DNA from: a virus
Reading direction: 5' to 3' (one strand)
Length of the DNA: 64,000 bases
IMG/VR virus record: IMGVR_UViG_3300023179_000001
Coordinates: 39,922 to 103,921 of that record
Shown here: positions 31,809 through 40,169 of the stretch, piece after piece
Layout of the letters: each line of letters opens with the position of its first letter
How positions within the stretch are numbered: the stretch's first letter is position 1
Made by a program: the position numbers and the translations under genes
The notes under the pieces: model-generated
The model's input: only the letters and a program-made list of their open reading frames with translations
Database searches by the model: none
What the model was told of the DNA's origin: nothing

Positions 31809-32077
31809 TTTTGCCTCCGTGTTCACCTCCTTTCGGCATTCCGTCGCATCACCCCTAACGCAGCTACCCATAAGTAATACGGTACAACCTTTGTTGCACC
31901 GAGCCTTGAGTCCTTCCCCAAAAACCCCTAAAACACTTTCCAATCTAAAAACAGATTTAAAGGGCAGAGGCTTTCATTGAAGGTTTGCACCCCAAGCCCT
32001 TTTAAAAAACAGGAGAGATTAGCCGTAAAAAGCCCTCTCAAGAAACTTTCAAATAACGGGGTTCGTTTAGATTCAAA
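31809..32077 (-). other. Intergenic region at transcription polarity switch
   Basis: No convincing gene. Minus-strand leader of the protease carries two ribosome-site-like boxes (AAAGGAGG and GGAGG). A 7-bp inverted repeat AAAGGGC/GCCCTTT (31959-31965, 31996-32002) could form a hairpin. Genes to the left run leftward, genes to the right run rightward, so promoters for both are expected and an origin is possible; no iterons seen. Confidence 0.4.
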
Positions 32078-32794
32078 ATGATTGTGGTTGAAACTAAAAT
32101 GAAGGGTAAAAGGGAAGCAGTTGAGTTTATACATCTGCCAGAGAGTTACCCAACGTGGACACAAAAATCCTCCCCGATGAGATTAGCGAGACTAGAAATC
32201 GCTAACCAAGGTAATCCTATCTATCCTGTGTTAAAGAACTTAAATGCCGTGGATTCTAGTAGAGAAGTAGACGCTACAAAGATTTATCCTTGTAACTCCT
32301 ACTTTTCAAACGAATGGACTAACAACCAAGTTTCCACCCTTCATTCGACGGTGATAAACCACCATTCGGTGCGCCCTGTTAAGCAACACCCGTACAGAAA
32401 GCTGAGAAAAGCATTTTTGGGAAGAGAACATCTGCACTTCAGATTCAAAGCGACGAGTAGGATTCAAATAGCCCCACTGCTACCATATCCAAAACAATTT
32501 AGTTTTGGAGTAGGATTGAAAAATGCTGCGCTCCAAGGTGTTAAACCACTTCTCCTACTTGGAGCCTCTGCTTTGTTTATCAAAGTATCTGGTTATCTTT
32601 ACAACCTGAGTGCCATTGCCACTGGATTAACACTCCCCACTGATGCCAGCAGAATAATTCAACCCTATACAGCAATGCTTACTAAAGCAGTTGCTATCAC
32701 TTACATCACTCTTATAATCAGCAGTAATATGATCAGTAATGATCTTCTAAGATCAATAAACAGATTAAATACTATGATTATCTGTTTTATCTAA
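32078..32794 (+). CDS. Possible membrane protein, uncertain
   Basis: An open frame of 238 residues with no ribosome site. The N-terminal 135 residues look soluble and of mixed composition; the C-terminus has two hydrophobic stretches (PLLLLGASALFIKVSGYLY and AMLTKAVAITYITLIIS). Its length makes chance less likely, and no minus-strand gene competes. It would be the first gene of the rightward block. The 3' end runs into a palindrome-rich stretch (GATCTTCTAAGATC). No family recognised. Confidence 0.4.
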   Translation: MIVVETKMKGKREAVEFIHLPESYPTWTQKSSPMRLARLEIANQGNPIYPVLKNLNAVDSSREVDATKIYPCNSYFSNEWTNNQVSTLHSTVINHHSVRPVKQHPYRKLRKAFLGREHLHFRFKATSRIQIAPLLPYPKQFSFGVGLKNAALQGVKPLLLLGASALFIKVSGYLYNLSAIATGLTLPTDASRIIQPYTAMLTKAVAITYITLIISSNMISNDLLRSINRLNTMIICFI

Positions 32795-32872
32795 TACATT
32801 TTAGATAACAGTTTCATTTCCCTTCAACCTCGAAGAAGGGCAACAAAGAGTAAAGAGTAATAAGGCAGTGGT

Positions 32873-32983
32873 ATGCAAGAAATAACCATCTACCAAGATA
32901 CAGGAAAGAGAACACCTAAACAAAAGCTAGTATTTGCCCTAAAGCGTTTGAAATCTAAGATTCAAAGCATTATAGGTTTTTGA
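32873..32983 (+). CDS. 36-aa basic micropeptide coupled to methyltransferase gene
   Basis: MQEITIYQDTGKRTPKQKLV then FALKRLKSKIQSIIGF. AAGGCAG lies about 8 nt before the ATG, and the TGA is directly followed by the ATG of the next gene. Basic amphipathic C-terminal helix. May be a leader peptide for coupling or a small protein. Confidence 0.4.
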   Translation: MQEITIYQDTGKRTPKQKLVFALKRLKSKIQSIIGF

Positions 32984-33505
32984 ATGATCAAACTTCATCT
33001 AGGCTGTGGGCCACATTTATTTGCTGGGTGGGATAATTTGGATTTAAGCCCCGCTCCAGGCGGCATACGCCACGATTTAACAAAACCCCTTTTATATCCC
33101 GATAGCAGTGTCTCATTTATTTTTACTGAGCACTTCATTGAACATTTGGATAGAGAAGTGGCCTTTTCGTTTTTATGCGAATGCAAACGAGTAATGAAGA
33201 ACGATGCGGTGCTCAGATTATCAACTCCTGATCTAGCCGTACTGGTAGAGGATTACCGCTTAGGTCGAATTAACAGATGGAGTAGCGTGTGGAATCCAAA
33301 AAACAAATGCCAGATGCTAAATGGCGGTATGCGCTTGTGGGGGCACAAGTATGTTTTTGATTTAGAAGATTTAGAAAGCCTAATTCGTGAGGTTGGATTT
33401 GGGAAAATAAGCAAGAAAGCCCACTCCGAATCCGATTTTGATGAATTAAAAAACAGAGAGAAGCGCAGCTATATGGGAGATTTGATTTTGGAAGTTCAAA
33501 AATGA
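32984..33505 (+). CDS. Class I SAM-dependent methyltransferase
   Basis: 173 residues. Motif I IKLHLGCGPHLFAGWDNLDL (2-21) with the acidic strand end, then FTEHFIEHLDREVAFSFLCE and RVMKNDAVLRLSTPDL (motif post II/III). This short Methyltransf_11-like type is common near glycosyltransferases and may methylate a sugar or small molecule; substrate unknown. Translationally abuts the upstream micropeptide. Confidence 0.75.
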   Translation: MIKLHLGCGPHLFAGWDNLDLSPAPGGIRHDLTKPLLYPDSSVSFIFTEHFIEHLDREVAFSFLCECKRVMKNDAVLRLSTPDLAVLVEDYRLGRINRWSSVWNPKNKCQMLNGGMRLWGHKYVFDLEDLESLIREVGFGKISKKAHSESDFDELKNREKRSYMGDLILEVQK

Positions 33506-33560
33506 AAGTGCGAATGTATAACCTGAAGTTATATCGTACAACTTTTAAAGAGGTGAACAA

Positions 33561-33776
33561 ATGACCTTGCCAGATGAAAGAACAAGAGCGGTTTTGTATA
33601 CCAGAGATTTTCTTTTAAAACTTTTAGATCCAAAAAAAACACCTAAAGTGCCAAGGCTGATACGAAAAGAGGCACTAAGATTGCTGAGACATTATCCAAC
33701 TCTGCTAGATTTAAAACTTTGTTTAAAAAAAGGTGCAAAGATTTTTGGCAAGATAAAAGAGCTTACTAAAATTTAA
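33561..33776 (+). CDS. BPSL0761-like small protein
   Basis: 71 residues beginning TLPDERTRAVLYTRDFLLKL, followed by IRKEALRLLRHYPTLLDL. This pattern (PDERTRA ... LLRHYP) matches a small family of unknown function widespread in bacteria and phages. AAAGAGGTGAACAA precedes the ATG. The stop shares a base with the ATG of the helicase gene (TAATG). Confidence 0.65.
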   Translation: MTLPDERTRAVLYTRDFLLKLLDPKKTPKVPRLIRKEALRLLRHYPTLLDLKLCLKKGAKIFGKIKELTKI

Positions 33777-35131
33777 TGCAAATCTGTTTGAAAATAGGAA
33801 ATGCGAAATCGCAGGTGATTGCCCCTGTGGGCATCATCACCGAACTAAGAGAACAGGTCTGCTCCTACTCCAACGAACAAACCCTTTATGCAGCCCAAGG
33901 GATTCCCTACTGGGATGGGAAAATCAGATTGATGAATCTGAAAGGGGTATTCCCCACAGGACTAGCGCACCAAGTCGTAGATTATCTAAAAACCAAAGGT
34001 CACAAAGTTGTAGCCAAGGATTACCGTGTGCGGCCAAACGCCCACAGTTACTTTCCAAAGCTCAATGCACCTCTTACCCCTCGTTACTATCAAAACGAGT
34101 CCCTAGAGGTTTCTAAACAAAAATCTAGGGGGGTTTTTAAAATCTGCACAGGTGGGGGAAAAAGTTTTACGAGTGCGATGATCATTGCTGATAAAAAAGT
34201 AAGAACGCTTATGGTAGTTCCAAACCTAAGCCTCAAAGATCAGCTTCTCAAAGATTACATCTCGTGGTTCGGTAAAGCTTCAGTTCACACAGATATTAGA
34301 AGTGATGCTCCCATCATCGTTTGCAATTTCCAAAGATTGATGAAGATGCCGCCTAAGTTATTTGAAAAATTCGAGATGCTCATGATCGATGAATTCCATC
34401 ACTCGGCCAGTGGGAGCTATCAGAAAATCAATAAATACTGCAACAATGCCTACTACCGCTACGGGTTTACAGGCACGTTTTTAAGATCCGATGGTTCGGA
34501 TATGGAAATGCATGGGGTGCTTTCCAAAGTTATTTATGAGGTTACTACTTCAGACCTGATTGAGCAGGGGTTTTTGGTTAGACCAGAAATCAATATCATC
34601 AATTTCAACCCAAACCTAGGGATTCCCTACAATACCAGATACGACCAAGCCTACTCGTACTTGGTTAAGTCCAAACACTTCGCAGATATTGTGTCACAAA
34701 TAGCGATTCAGAAAATCAAAGAGAACAAGCAAACGATTATTCTTACCAGAAGAGTTGAGCATGGGAGACTTTTAGCCAAACAAATTCCTGATGCAGTTTT
34801 TTTATCTGGTGCTGATCAATCTCAATATCGTGAAAGAATCAAAAAGGATTTCAACGAAAAGAGAATCCGTTGCATCGTAGCTACCGAAATCTTTGGCGAA
34901 GGGGTGGACATCCCAACGATTGATGTTTTGATAAATGCCAGAGCCCAGAAAACAGAAATCCAAACCATCCAGGGAATCGGCAGAGCCCTACGACTAGCAC
35001 CAGGAAAAGAGAAAGCTGAAATTTACGATTTCATGTTCTTAGGCCAAAGGCATTTGGAGAACCATTCTCTTGAACGTGTTGCAACGTATAAAAAAGAACA
35101 AGCCTTCATTCTGAAAAATATTTCATTTTGA
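33776..35131 (+). CDS. UvsW-like superfamily 2 DNA helicase
   Basis: 451 residues. RYYQNESLEVSKQKSRGV (Q-motif-like), Walker A CTGGGKSFTS (about 123-132), Walker B LMIDEFHHSAS (about 201-211), motif III GFTGTFLRSD, and in the second RecA domain EIFGEGVDIPTIDVLI and IQGIGRALRL (motif VI). T4 UvsW unwinds R-loops and remodels forks, switching from origin to recombination-dependent replication. The coupled overlap with the BPSL0761-like gene puts it at the start of the plus-strand replication operon. Confidence 0.9.
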   Translation: MQICLKIGNAKSQVIAPVGIITELREQVCSYSNEQTLYAAQGIPYWDGKIRLMNLKGVFPTGLAHQVVDYLKTKGHKVVAKDYRVRPNAHSYFPKLNAPLTPRYYQNESLEVSKQKSRGVFKICTGGGKSFTSAMIIADKKVRTLMVVPNLSLKDQLLKDYISWFGKASVHTDIRSDAPIIVCNFQRLMKMPPKLFEKFEMLMIDEFHHSASGSYQKINKYCNNAYYRYGFTGTFLRSDGSDMEMHGVLSKVIYEVTTSDLIEQGFLVRPEINIINFNPNLGIPYNTRYDQAYSYLVKSKHFADIVSQIAIQKIKENKQTIILTRRVEHGRLLAKQIPDAVFLSGADQSQYRERIKKDFNEKRIRCIVATEIFGEGVDIPTIDVLINARAQKTEIQTIQGIGRALRLAPGKEKAEIYDFMFLGQRHLENHSLERVATYKKEQAFILKNISF

Positions 35132-35214
35132 CCTAGAGTGTCGTTAGATCGTTGTTGCCAGAGAAAAATTGATCACTTAAAACCGTTTCACCGCTTGGGG
35201 AAAAGAGGGTTGAA

Positions 35215-35703
35215 ATGGATATTGCAAGTAGTGAAATCACACGCCTACTTAATTTTTATGTTTATCGCTACACACGAAAATTTCCAAATCACAGTTTAAC
35301 GAAAGATGATTTGCTTTCTGAAGCGAGACTTGCGGCACTCTTCGCAGTTAGAACTTATAGCAAGAAGAAACAAACCAAACTAACAACCTATATTTTTTCT
35401 TGTGTGAGAAATCACTTTATCAATCTTTCTAAAAAAGAAAGAGCCAATAGACTGATTTACTGCGATCCCCAAGACCTACCCGAAGTGGCGGTTCGAGATC
35501 CTAGTCACGATTACGATGCACAAGAGATGCTTAAAAAGATTTTAAACAAAGATGAGATGGGAGTTTTTTATGATTACATTATTGAAGGGAAAACGCTGAA
35601 AGAAATTTCTGAGGATAAGAGGATTGAAGTATGGAAGGTTCACAGAAGTTTTACCCGCATCGTTCAAAACTACAAATCAATCGCAAAGAGCCTACAGCCA
35701 TAA
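35215..35703 (+). CDS. Second sigma-70-family sigma factor
   Basis: 162 residues. Region 2: SLTKDDLLSEARLAALFAVR (about 25-44) and TKLTTYIFSCVRNHFINLSK (about 53-72). C-terminal helix-turn-helix: IIEGKTLKEISEDKRIEVWK (about 122-141). Short ECF- or gp55-like architecture without region 1 or 3. It probably directs middle or late phage promoters. GAGGGTTGAA precedes the ATG, and a CTTGGGGAAA element is 12 nt before it. Located upstream of the helicase/primase genes. Confidence 0.75.
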   Translation: MDIASSEITRLLNFYVYRYTRKFPNHSLTKDDLLSEARLAALFAVRTYSKKKQTKLTTYIFSCVRNHFINLSKKERANRLIYCDPQDLPEVAVRDPSHDYDAQEMLKKILNKDEMGVFYDYIIEGKTLKEISEDKRIEVWKVHRSFTRIVQNYKSIAKSLQP

Positions 35704-36122
35704 CGATTGATCAGGTAGAAAGAATTAAGATGCTGCATGAAAGAGCTACTAAGAAAGTTCTGTTTGCTGCGAAAACAAAAACAGTGAGTAGTGGCGATGC
35801 AAAAAAGTTTAGGGAAAGAGTGTTTGCCTTGAATGACTTTTTAAAATGTTGGAATGATTGGAGGCATTTCTATTTTGAAGCCCCTCCTGTCTCCATTAAA
35901 ACCAAATCACAACTCACGGCCTGTGAGAACATTGTTCAAAAAATTAAAGACCAGAACTACAACATGAGTTTATTCATTGCTTGTGTTCATAAGGCTTATC
36001 AAAAACGAAAGTTTAGGCCCGAATTCAATGCGTGTCTTTATCAAGGAGATGAATATTACGAAAAGCTTTACGATTCGGTGATGGCTGATATTCAACTTAG
36101 GGAGTACGAGGACAATGCCTGA
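35631..36122 (+). CDS. Hypothetical protein before helicase; possible helicase loader
   Basis: 163 residues from ATG 35631, which has AGAGG about 9 nt upstream and overlaps the sigma gene by 73 nt; ATG 35730 is an alternative. Helical and aromatic (LNDFLKCWNDWRHFYFEAPP, then MSLFIACVHKAYQKRKFRPE). It ends 8 nt inside the DnaB/gp41 gene. T4 places its loader gp59 apart, but phage loaders often precede the helicase, so the role is a guess. Confidence 0.5.
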   Translation: MEGSQKFYPHRSKLQINRKEPTAITIDQVERIKMLHERATKKVLFAAKTKTVSSGDAKKFRERVFALNDFLKCWNDWRHFYFEAPPVSIKTKSQLTACENIVQKIKDQNYNMSLFIACVHKAYQKRKFRPEFNACLYQGDEYYEKLYDSVMADIQLREYEDNA

Positions 36123-37482
36123 GATAGAGTTTAGTTTTAGCGAGTCTTTTCAGGATTCTATGATTGCCCTCATGCTAACCGATGTAGGGTTTTGCAAAAA
36201 AACTCTCTCCTATATTCCAAAGGATAGGCTCTATTCTGAAAAACAGAAGTATCTGTTCTCTCAGATCCAAAGAAAAATGGATAAGGATGGGACTTTGCTT
36301 TCGTATATTGAGGCAGAAGATTCCCTAAAGCGTATTGATAAAATCAAACGTGGCCCACTTAAAAAGTATTTGAAGTTTATCTATCACTTAAATCTCGAAG
36401 ATAGGGACTACATCAAGGAAAAGCTCACCGAGTACGCAAAGAAGAATGCGTTTATTTCCGTTTTTATGGGGGCACAAACACTTTGGAATTCAAAGAAGTA
36501 TGGCGATGCCTACGAGAAGACGTTTCAGGGGATTACAGAGCTATATTCCATAGATTTCAGAGATGATGCGATAGTTCGTTTAAAAGATTTTGAGGACATC
36601 CGAATCAACCATGTGCTTGCAAACATGGATAACGAGAAAAGAATTCCAACCAGAATTGAGGATTTGGATAACATTCTTCGTGGGGGACTTGAAAAAGGCG
36701 AGCTAGGAATATTACTTGCCGAGCCCAAGAAGGGGAAATCTTTAGGGCTCCTTCACATGGGATGCGCAGCACTGATGTCTAGGTCTGGCCGTGTCGCCCA
36801 CTTTGTTTTAGAAGGCACCACAACCCAATCGGTTCTGCGCTACCAATCGAGACTTTCTGGAATCAGGTATCACGATCTTGAAAAAGACAATCTGACAGAC
36901 AAGCAGAGAGAAAGATTGGCTGAGTTAGATAAGCTCTATCTCAACAGGCTAGACCTCATTCCGTTTAATAAACATTGGGAGTACAGCGTTGGAGATGTTG
37001 AGGCCAAAATCAAAGAGCTAGAATCCGTGGGCAGAAAACCCGATGTCGTTATCATCGACTATGCGGATCTCCTAAAATCCAAGCACAGGGAAAAAGAAAA
37101 ACGATTTGAGCAAACAGAGGTTTATAGGGACATCAAAAGACTTGCGATGATAAAAGATGTCGCTATCTGGAGTGCGACACAAGCCCAGCGTCCCAAAGAT
37201 GCTCCTGATGTTGTAGGGATTTTACGAGCGCAGCACGTTTCGGAAAGCTATGAGAAGGTTAGGATTGCAGATTTGATTATCACGCTCAATCAGACTCCTA
37301 ACGAAAAGAAGCAGGGACTCCTAAGATTCCATATAGATATTTACCGCTCCTCGGATTCAGACAAAACGGTTTTTCTCTTAGTTGATTTTGAGCGCATGAT
37401 TTTCGCATCCCCAAAAGGTGGAGCCGCAGATAGAAAGAACGATTTGAGCTTCCCTTGGATGCTTGAAAAGAAAAGACGATGA
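36115..37482 (+). CDS. Replicative DNA helicase, DnaB/T4 gp41 family
   Basis: 455 residues. N-terminal helical domain (about 1-150), then the RecA-like domain: IEDLDNILRGGLEKGELGIL before Walker A AEPKKGKS (about 202-209), Walker B PDVVIIDYADLLKS (about 303-316), ATQAQRPKDA (H3-type motif with Gln) and a C-terminal arginine-finger region IDIYRSSDSDKT. It unwinds the duplex ahead of the polymerase and works with the primase encoded immediately downstream (4-nt overlap). Confidence 0.92.
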   Translation: MPEIEFSFSESFQDSMIALMLTDVGFCKKTLSYIPKDRLYSEKQKYLFSQIQRKMDKDGTLLSYIEAEDSLKRIDKIKRGPLKKYLKFIYHLNLEDRDYIKEKLTEYAKKNAFISVFMGAQTLWNSKKYGDAYEKTFQGITELYSIDFRDDAIVRLKDFEDIRINHVLANMDNEKRIPTRIEDLDNILRGGLEKGELGILLAEPKKGKSLGLLHMGCAALMSRSGRVAHFVLEGTTTQSVLRYQSRLSGIRYHDLEKDNLTDKQRERLAELDKLYLNRLDLIPFNKHWEYSVGDVEAKIKELESVGRKPDVVIIDYADLLKSKHREKEKRFEQTEVYRDIKRLAMIKDVAIWSATQAQRPKDAPDVVGILRAQHVSESYEKVRIADLIITLNQTPNEKKQGLLRFHIDIYRSSDSDKTVFLLVDFERMIFASPKGGAADRKNDLSFPWMLEKKRR

Positions 37483-38453
37483 AATTCCCAGGGTTTGATA
37501 TTGGTCTCTTTCTTCAAGAGAGAAGCAAAGAGTACAAGGTTCATGAAAATTACTCTCACTTGGAGTACGCAACGAACTGCCCGATGTGTGTCGAGCGTGG
37601 GGAGCCTACGCCTGATCATAAGAAGAAACTTTGGATAAATCCCAAGACTGGATACTACCTCTGCTACCGATGCAGTTGGACGGGGGACTTGGTTGATCTC
37701 ATTCGAGCCTTTGACAAGTGCTCGATGGGTTCTGCAATAAAAATACTTCAGGGCAAACCTCTTGATCCAATGGAGAATTTAAACCTTCATCTTGAGATTG
37801 AGCACTACGACTTGGATGAGGAGAGACAAGAGCTTAAAGAGATTGAGCTTCCCTACGGTTACAATCCTATTGTGAAAAATCACGCTTATCTTATCGAGCG
37901 TGGAGTCCCCTTCGAGTACGCAGTTGATCACGAATGGGGTTTGAGCGATGCAGGATTCACGAAAGATAGGCTCATCGTGCCTACGTTCATGGATTCTAAG
38001 ATAGTTTTCTGGCAAGCAAGAGCTACTTGGGACGATCCTGACAACGATGATTTTAAAAAGGTTTTAAACCCCGTAGGCGTTTCAGCAAGGCACGTTCTAT
38101 ACAACTACGATAACGCAATCGAGTTTGATGAAGTTATCATTGTCGAAGGCTTTATGGATGCCTGTAAAGTTGGAGAAGATGCAGTAGCTACGAATGGAAA
38201 GAACCTACATCCCCAACAAGTTGAGCATCTAGTAAATGCAGGAGTAAAAAAAGTTGTACTCATGTGGGATAGAGATGCGTGGGAGGATGGAGCTAGAAAG
38301 AAAAACAAACTCTCATCAATTCAAAGAGCTACCGATCTTCTAAGGCTTTGGGGAATCCAAGTCCGAGCCGTAAAAATGCCAGATGAAAAAGACCCAGGAA
38401 GTTATGAATATCACTCCGAAGAATTAAGAAATCTCATCGAAAAGGCGAAGTAA
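37479..38453 (+). CDS. DNA primase with zinc ribbon and Toprim (gp61/DnaG type)
   Basis: 324 residues. Zinc-binding Cys 34, 37, 62 and 65 (NCPMC ... YYLCYRCSWTGDLVDLI). Toprim core: VIIVEGFMDACKVGEDAVA (about 211-229) with the catalytic Glu, and VVLMWDRDAWEDG (about 261-273) with the D-x-D. Makes RNA primers for lagging-strand synthesis. Overlaps the helicase by 4 nt, the usual phage helicase-primase pairing. Confidence 0.9.
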   Translation: MKFPGFDIGLFLQERSKEYKVHENYSHLEYATNCPMCVERGEPTPDHKKKLWINPKTGYYLCYRCSWTGDLVDLIRAFDKCSMGSAIKILQGKPLDPMENLNLHLEIEHYDLDEERQELKEIELPYGYNPIVKNHAYLIERGVPFEYAVDHEWGLSDAGFTKDRLIVPTFMDSKIVFWQARATWDDPDNDDFKKVLNPVGVSARHVLYNYDNAIEFDEVIIVEGFMDACKVGEDAVATNGKNLHPQQVEHLVNAGVKKVVLMWDRDAWEDGARKKNKLSSIQRATDLLRLWGIQVRAVKMPDEKDPGSYEYHSEELRNLIEKAK

Positions 38454-38538
38454 CTTCACATCACCGATTAAAGATCGTTTCAGATTGTACCGAATAGATT
38501 AATGCAGCGTATTAAGCTGCGCTCGAAAGGACAACTAA

Positions 38539-39246
38539 ATGAAGTTAATTATATCAATCTTAACCCTGTGCACTTTGTGCTTCGGCACAGATTACACAAT
38601 AGAAATCCATGGGGATGGAAACTACACCCGTGGAGATCAAGAAGCGGCTGAAGAAACCGCTTATCAGTTAGAACGTGAGATGCAAACCCTTCAAGGGATT
38701 GCGTATCACTCAAACACATCAATCAAAGCAATTATCAAAATCGCATCTAAGAATCTTAGAAGGCGTGGGCACTTCACAACTGCCAACGAGATTGAGCGAG
38801 GTTGGGATCGCTTTGATGGCAAGTTGATTAAATTAGCTCAAAACCAAGGAGATGTTGCAAATAGGAATATAGGAGATTTTGAACCACTTGTTCAGTGGCT
38901 TAGTGATGCTTACGAAAAGATTGAATCAAAGCTAGGGTATCAACTCTGTGTCGCTTTGAGACTCAGTGATCTTAAAACCATCAATCACGGCTTAGTTGTG
39001 GTCTTTAGACCATGCAAGTACGGGTACGATGAGTTTTATAAACACTTTGCTACAAACGATCCAAAGTACCGATCCCTTCTCCCAGTTGTGTCCTACTGGT
39101 CAACCGTCATCGGTTGTTCAATCGGGACATACGGGATTGGCTACTTTTTTATCTGCTCACCAGCAGGGATGTTGGTTGAATTCGTCGTGGATAAAAAGGT
39201 CGCACCTTGGCTTGCACCTAAGATTTACAATTCAGTTTGTAACTAA
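38539..39246 (+). CDS. Exported or membrane-anchored hypothetical protein
   Basis: 235 residues. Signal peptide MKLIISILTLCTLCFG, likely cleaved after Gly 16 or lipid-free. The mature part has a helical centre (QEAAEETAYQLEREMQTLQG) and a hydrophobic stretch near 190-210 (IGCSIGTYGIGYFFICSPAG). GAAAGG precedes the ATG. Upstream is the short inverted repeat GCAGC-gtattaa-GCTGC. Four Cys may form disulfides in the periplasm. No family recognised; an envelope role such as superinfection control would be a guess. Confidence 0.6.
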   Translation: MKLIISILTLCTLCFGTDYTIEIHGDGNYTRGDQEAAEETAYQLEREMQTLQGIAYHSNTSIKAIIKIASKNLRRRGHFTTANEIERGWDRFDGKLIKLAQNQGDVANRNIGDFEPLVQWLSDAYEKIESKLGYQLCVALRLSDLKTINHGLVVVFRPCKYGYDEFYKHFATNDPKYRSLLPVVSYWSTVIGCSIGTYGIGYFFICSPAGMLVEFVVDKKVAPWLAPKIYNSVCN

Positions 39247-39259
39247 CAGGAGAGCTAAC

Positions 39260-39661
39260 ATGGAAAAATTCAAAATTCTAAAGAATGGATTAGTTCAAGG
39301 AGGTGATGCTGAATATGAATTTGATGGCAATAATAAGATTGCTTATTCCGCTAGTATTAAGGTTGGTGTGGGATTTTTGGCTAAAACCTATTCTCGCAAC
39401 GGGGAGGTTTTGCTTGACGATCCCTCGCTTATGTTGTCACAAAATCTCAAACCTGAAATCGAAAAACAATTCGGGCCGCTTAAAATCAAAGCGGTCAAAA
39501 AAGAAAATGAAATAGTGCTTTGTGAATTAAAAGCAGAAAATCTTTCTGGAGAAGCCTTTGTAAGCACGTTGGAAAGGTTTATTTCTGTGCTGAGAGCCAA
39601 GTTTGAAGTTTCGGTATCAGGATTGGATTTAATGATTGAACTAGAAAGGTCTAGCGAGTGA
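39260..39661 (+). CDS. Hypothetical protein
   Basis: 133 residues from ATG 39260, with AGGAGAGCTAAC upstream; the longer overlapping frame is not credible. Beta-rich N-terminus (KIAYSASIKVGVGFLAKTYS) and mixed C-terminus. Last gene before a strong terminator, and probably coupled to the exported protein gene. Confidence 0.55.
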   Translation: MEKFKILKNGLVQGGDAEYEFDGNNKIAYSASIKVGVGFLAKTYSRNGEVLLDDPSLMLSQNLKPEIEKQFGPLKIKAVKKENEIVLCELKAENLSGEAFVSTLERFISVLRAKFEVSVSGLDLMIELERSSE

Positions 39662-39702
39662 CCTTTTTATTGTGATACAATAAAAAAGAGTATAGGAAGC
39701 TA

Positions 39703-39747
39703 GGGCCAATCTTCCTTGGAAGTGGGGGGTTGGCCCGTTTATTTTTA
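39703..39747 (+). terminator. Rho-independent terminator
   Basis: Stem GGGCCAA / TTGGCCC (39703-39709, 39730-39736) with a nested CTTCC/GGAAG hairpin, followed by GTTTATTTTTAG. Ends the rightward operon; a leftward gene may end here too. Confidence 0.75.
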
Positions 39748-40035
39748 GTAACACCTTGGCTCTGACAACAAACTTCTAATCTCTTCAATGCTGCGCTTAT
39801 GCAGCCTATTTCTTAAATGAATCAAATCCGCTTCGGTGACGGATGGAAATTCTGTTTGGTAATTTTTTAAAACCTGATCTATTAAAAACACCTTCTCCAA
39901 GCATATTAACTCTGATTCCTCTTTACTAATCGTTATAGGTTCTTCCACTGGTTCTATCCTTATTTTAGATATTTGGTTGGATTTATGGACGTGATCGAAA
40001 AGGCCAAAAGCATGGGAAAGGTTATACCATATCAC
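39745..40035 (-). CDS. Uncertain small hypothetical protein
   Basis: Up to 96 residues, beginning with GTG and lacking a ribosome site. The C-terminal 65 residues (IRIEPVEEPITISKEESELI onward, then a helical RNRLHKRSIEEIRSLLSE) look protein-like. The start is unclear, and it could be a fragment. It converges on the terminator at 39703-39747. Confidence 0.3.
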   Translation of the reverse strand: MIWYNLSHAFGLFDHVHKSNQISKIRIEPVEEPITISKEESELICLEKVFLIDQVLKNYQTEFPSVTEADLIHLRNRLHKRSIEEIRSLLSEPRCY

Positions 40036-40097
40036 TTAACGCTGTGCAATAAGAATGTTATTTTTGATCCTGATTTGGTGATTGGATAATTCTTGTT

Positions 40098-40169
40098 TTA
40101 CGGACCCTGTTTTTTAACTACTTCTGCCATCCGAAGGATCTCTAATGTTTTTGTTTGGCTCACCATCAT
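40098..40169 (-). CDS. 23-aa putative micropeptide after ligase
   Basis: MMVSQTKTLEILRMAEVVKK then QGP. Very strong ribosome site (GGAGGAGG) made by the ligase 3' end, with ATGATG overlapping the ligase stop. Amphipathic helix. Too short for homology; it may be a coupled peptide. Confidence 0.35.
   Translation of the reverse strand: MMVSQTKTLEILRMAEVVKKQGP

Noticed and set aside
31928-32164. Minus-strand frame of 78 codons at the polarity switch
   Set aside because: No ribosome site and composition unlike its neighbours; overlaps the longer rightward frame.
38996-39259. Long upstream extension of the gene at 39260
   Set aside because: It overlaps the exported-protein gene and the internal ATG at 39260 has a clear AGGAGAG site.
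39985-40089. 34-codon plus-strand frame beginning MDVIEKAKSMGK
   Set aside because: No ribosome site, antisense to another weak frame; too short to support.
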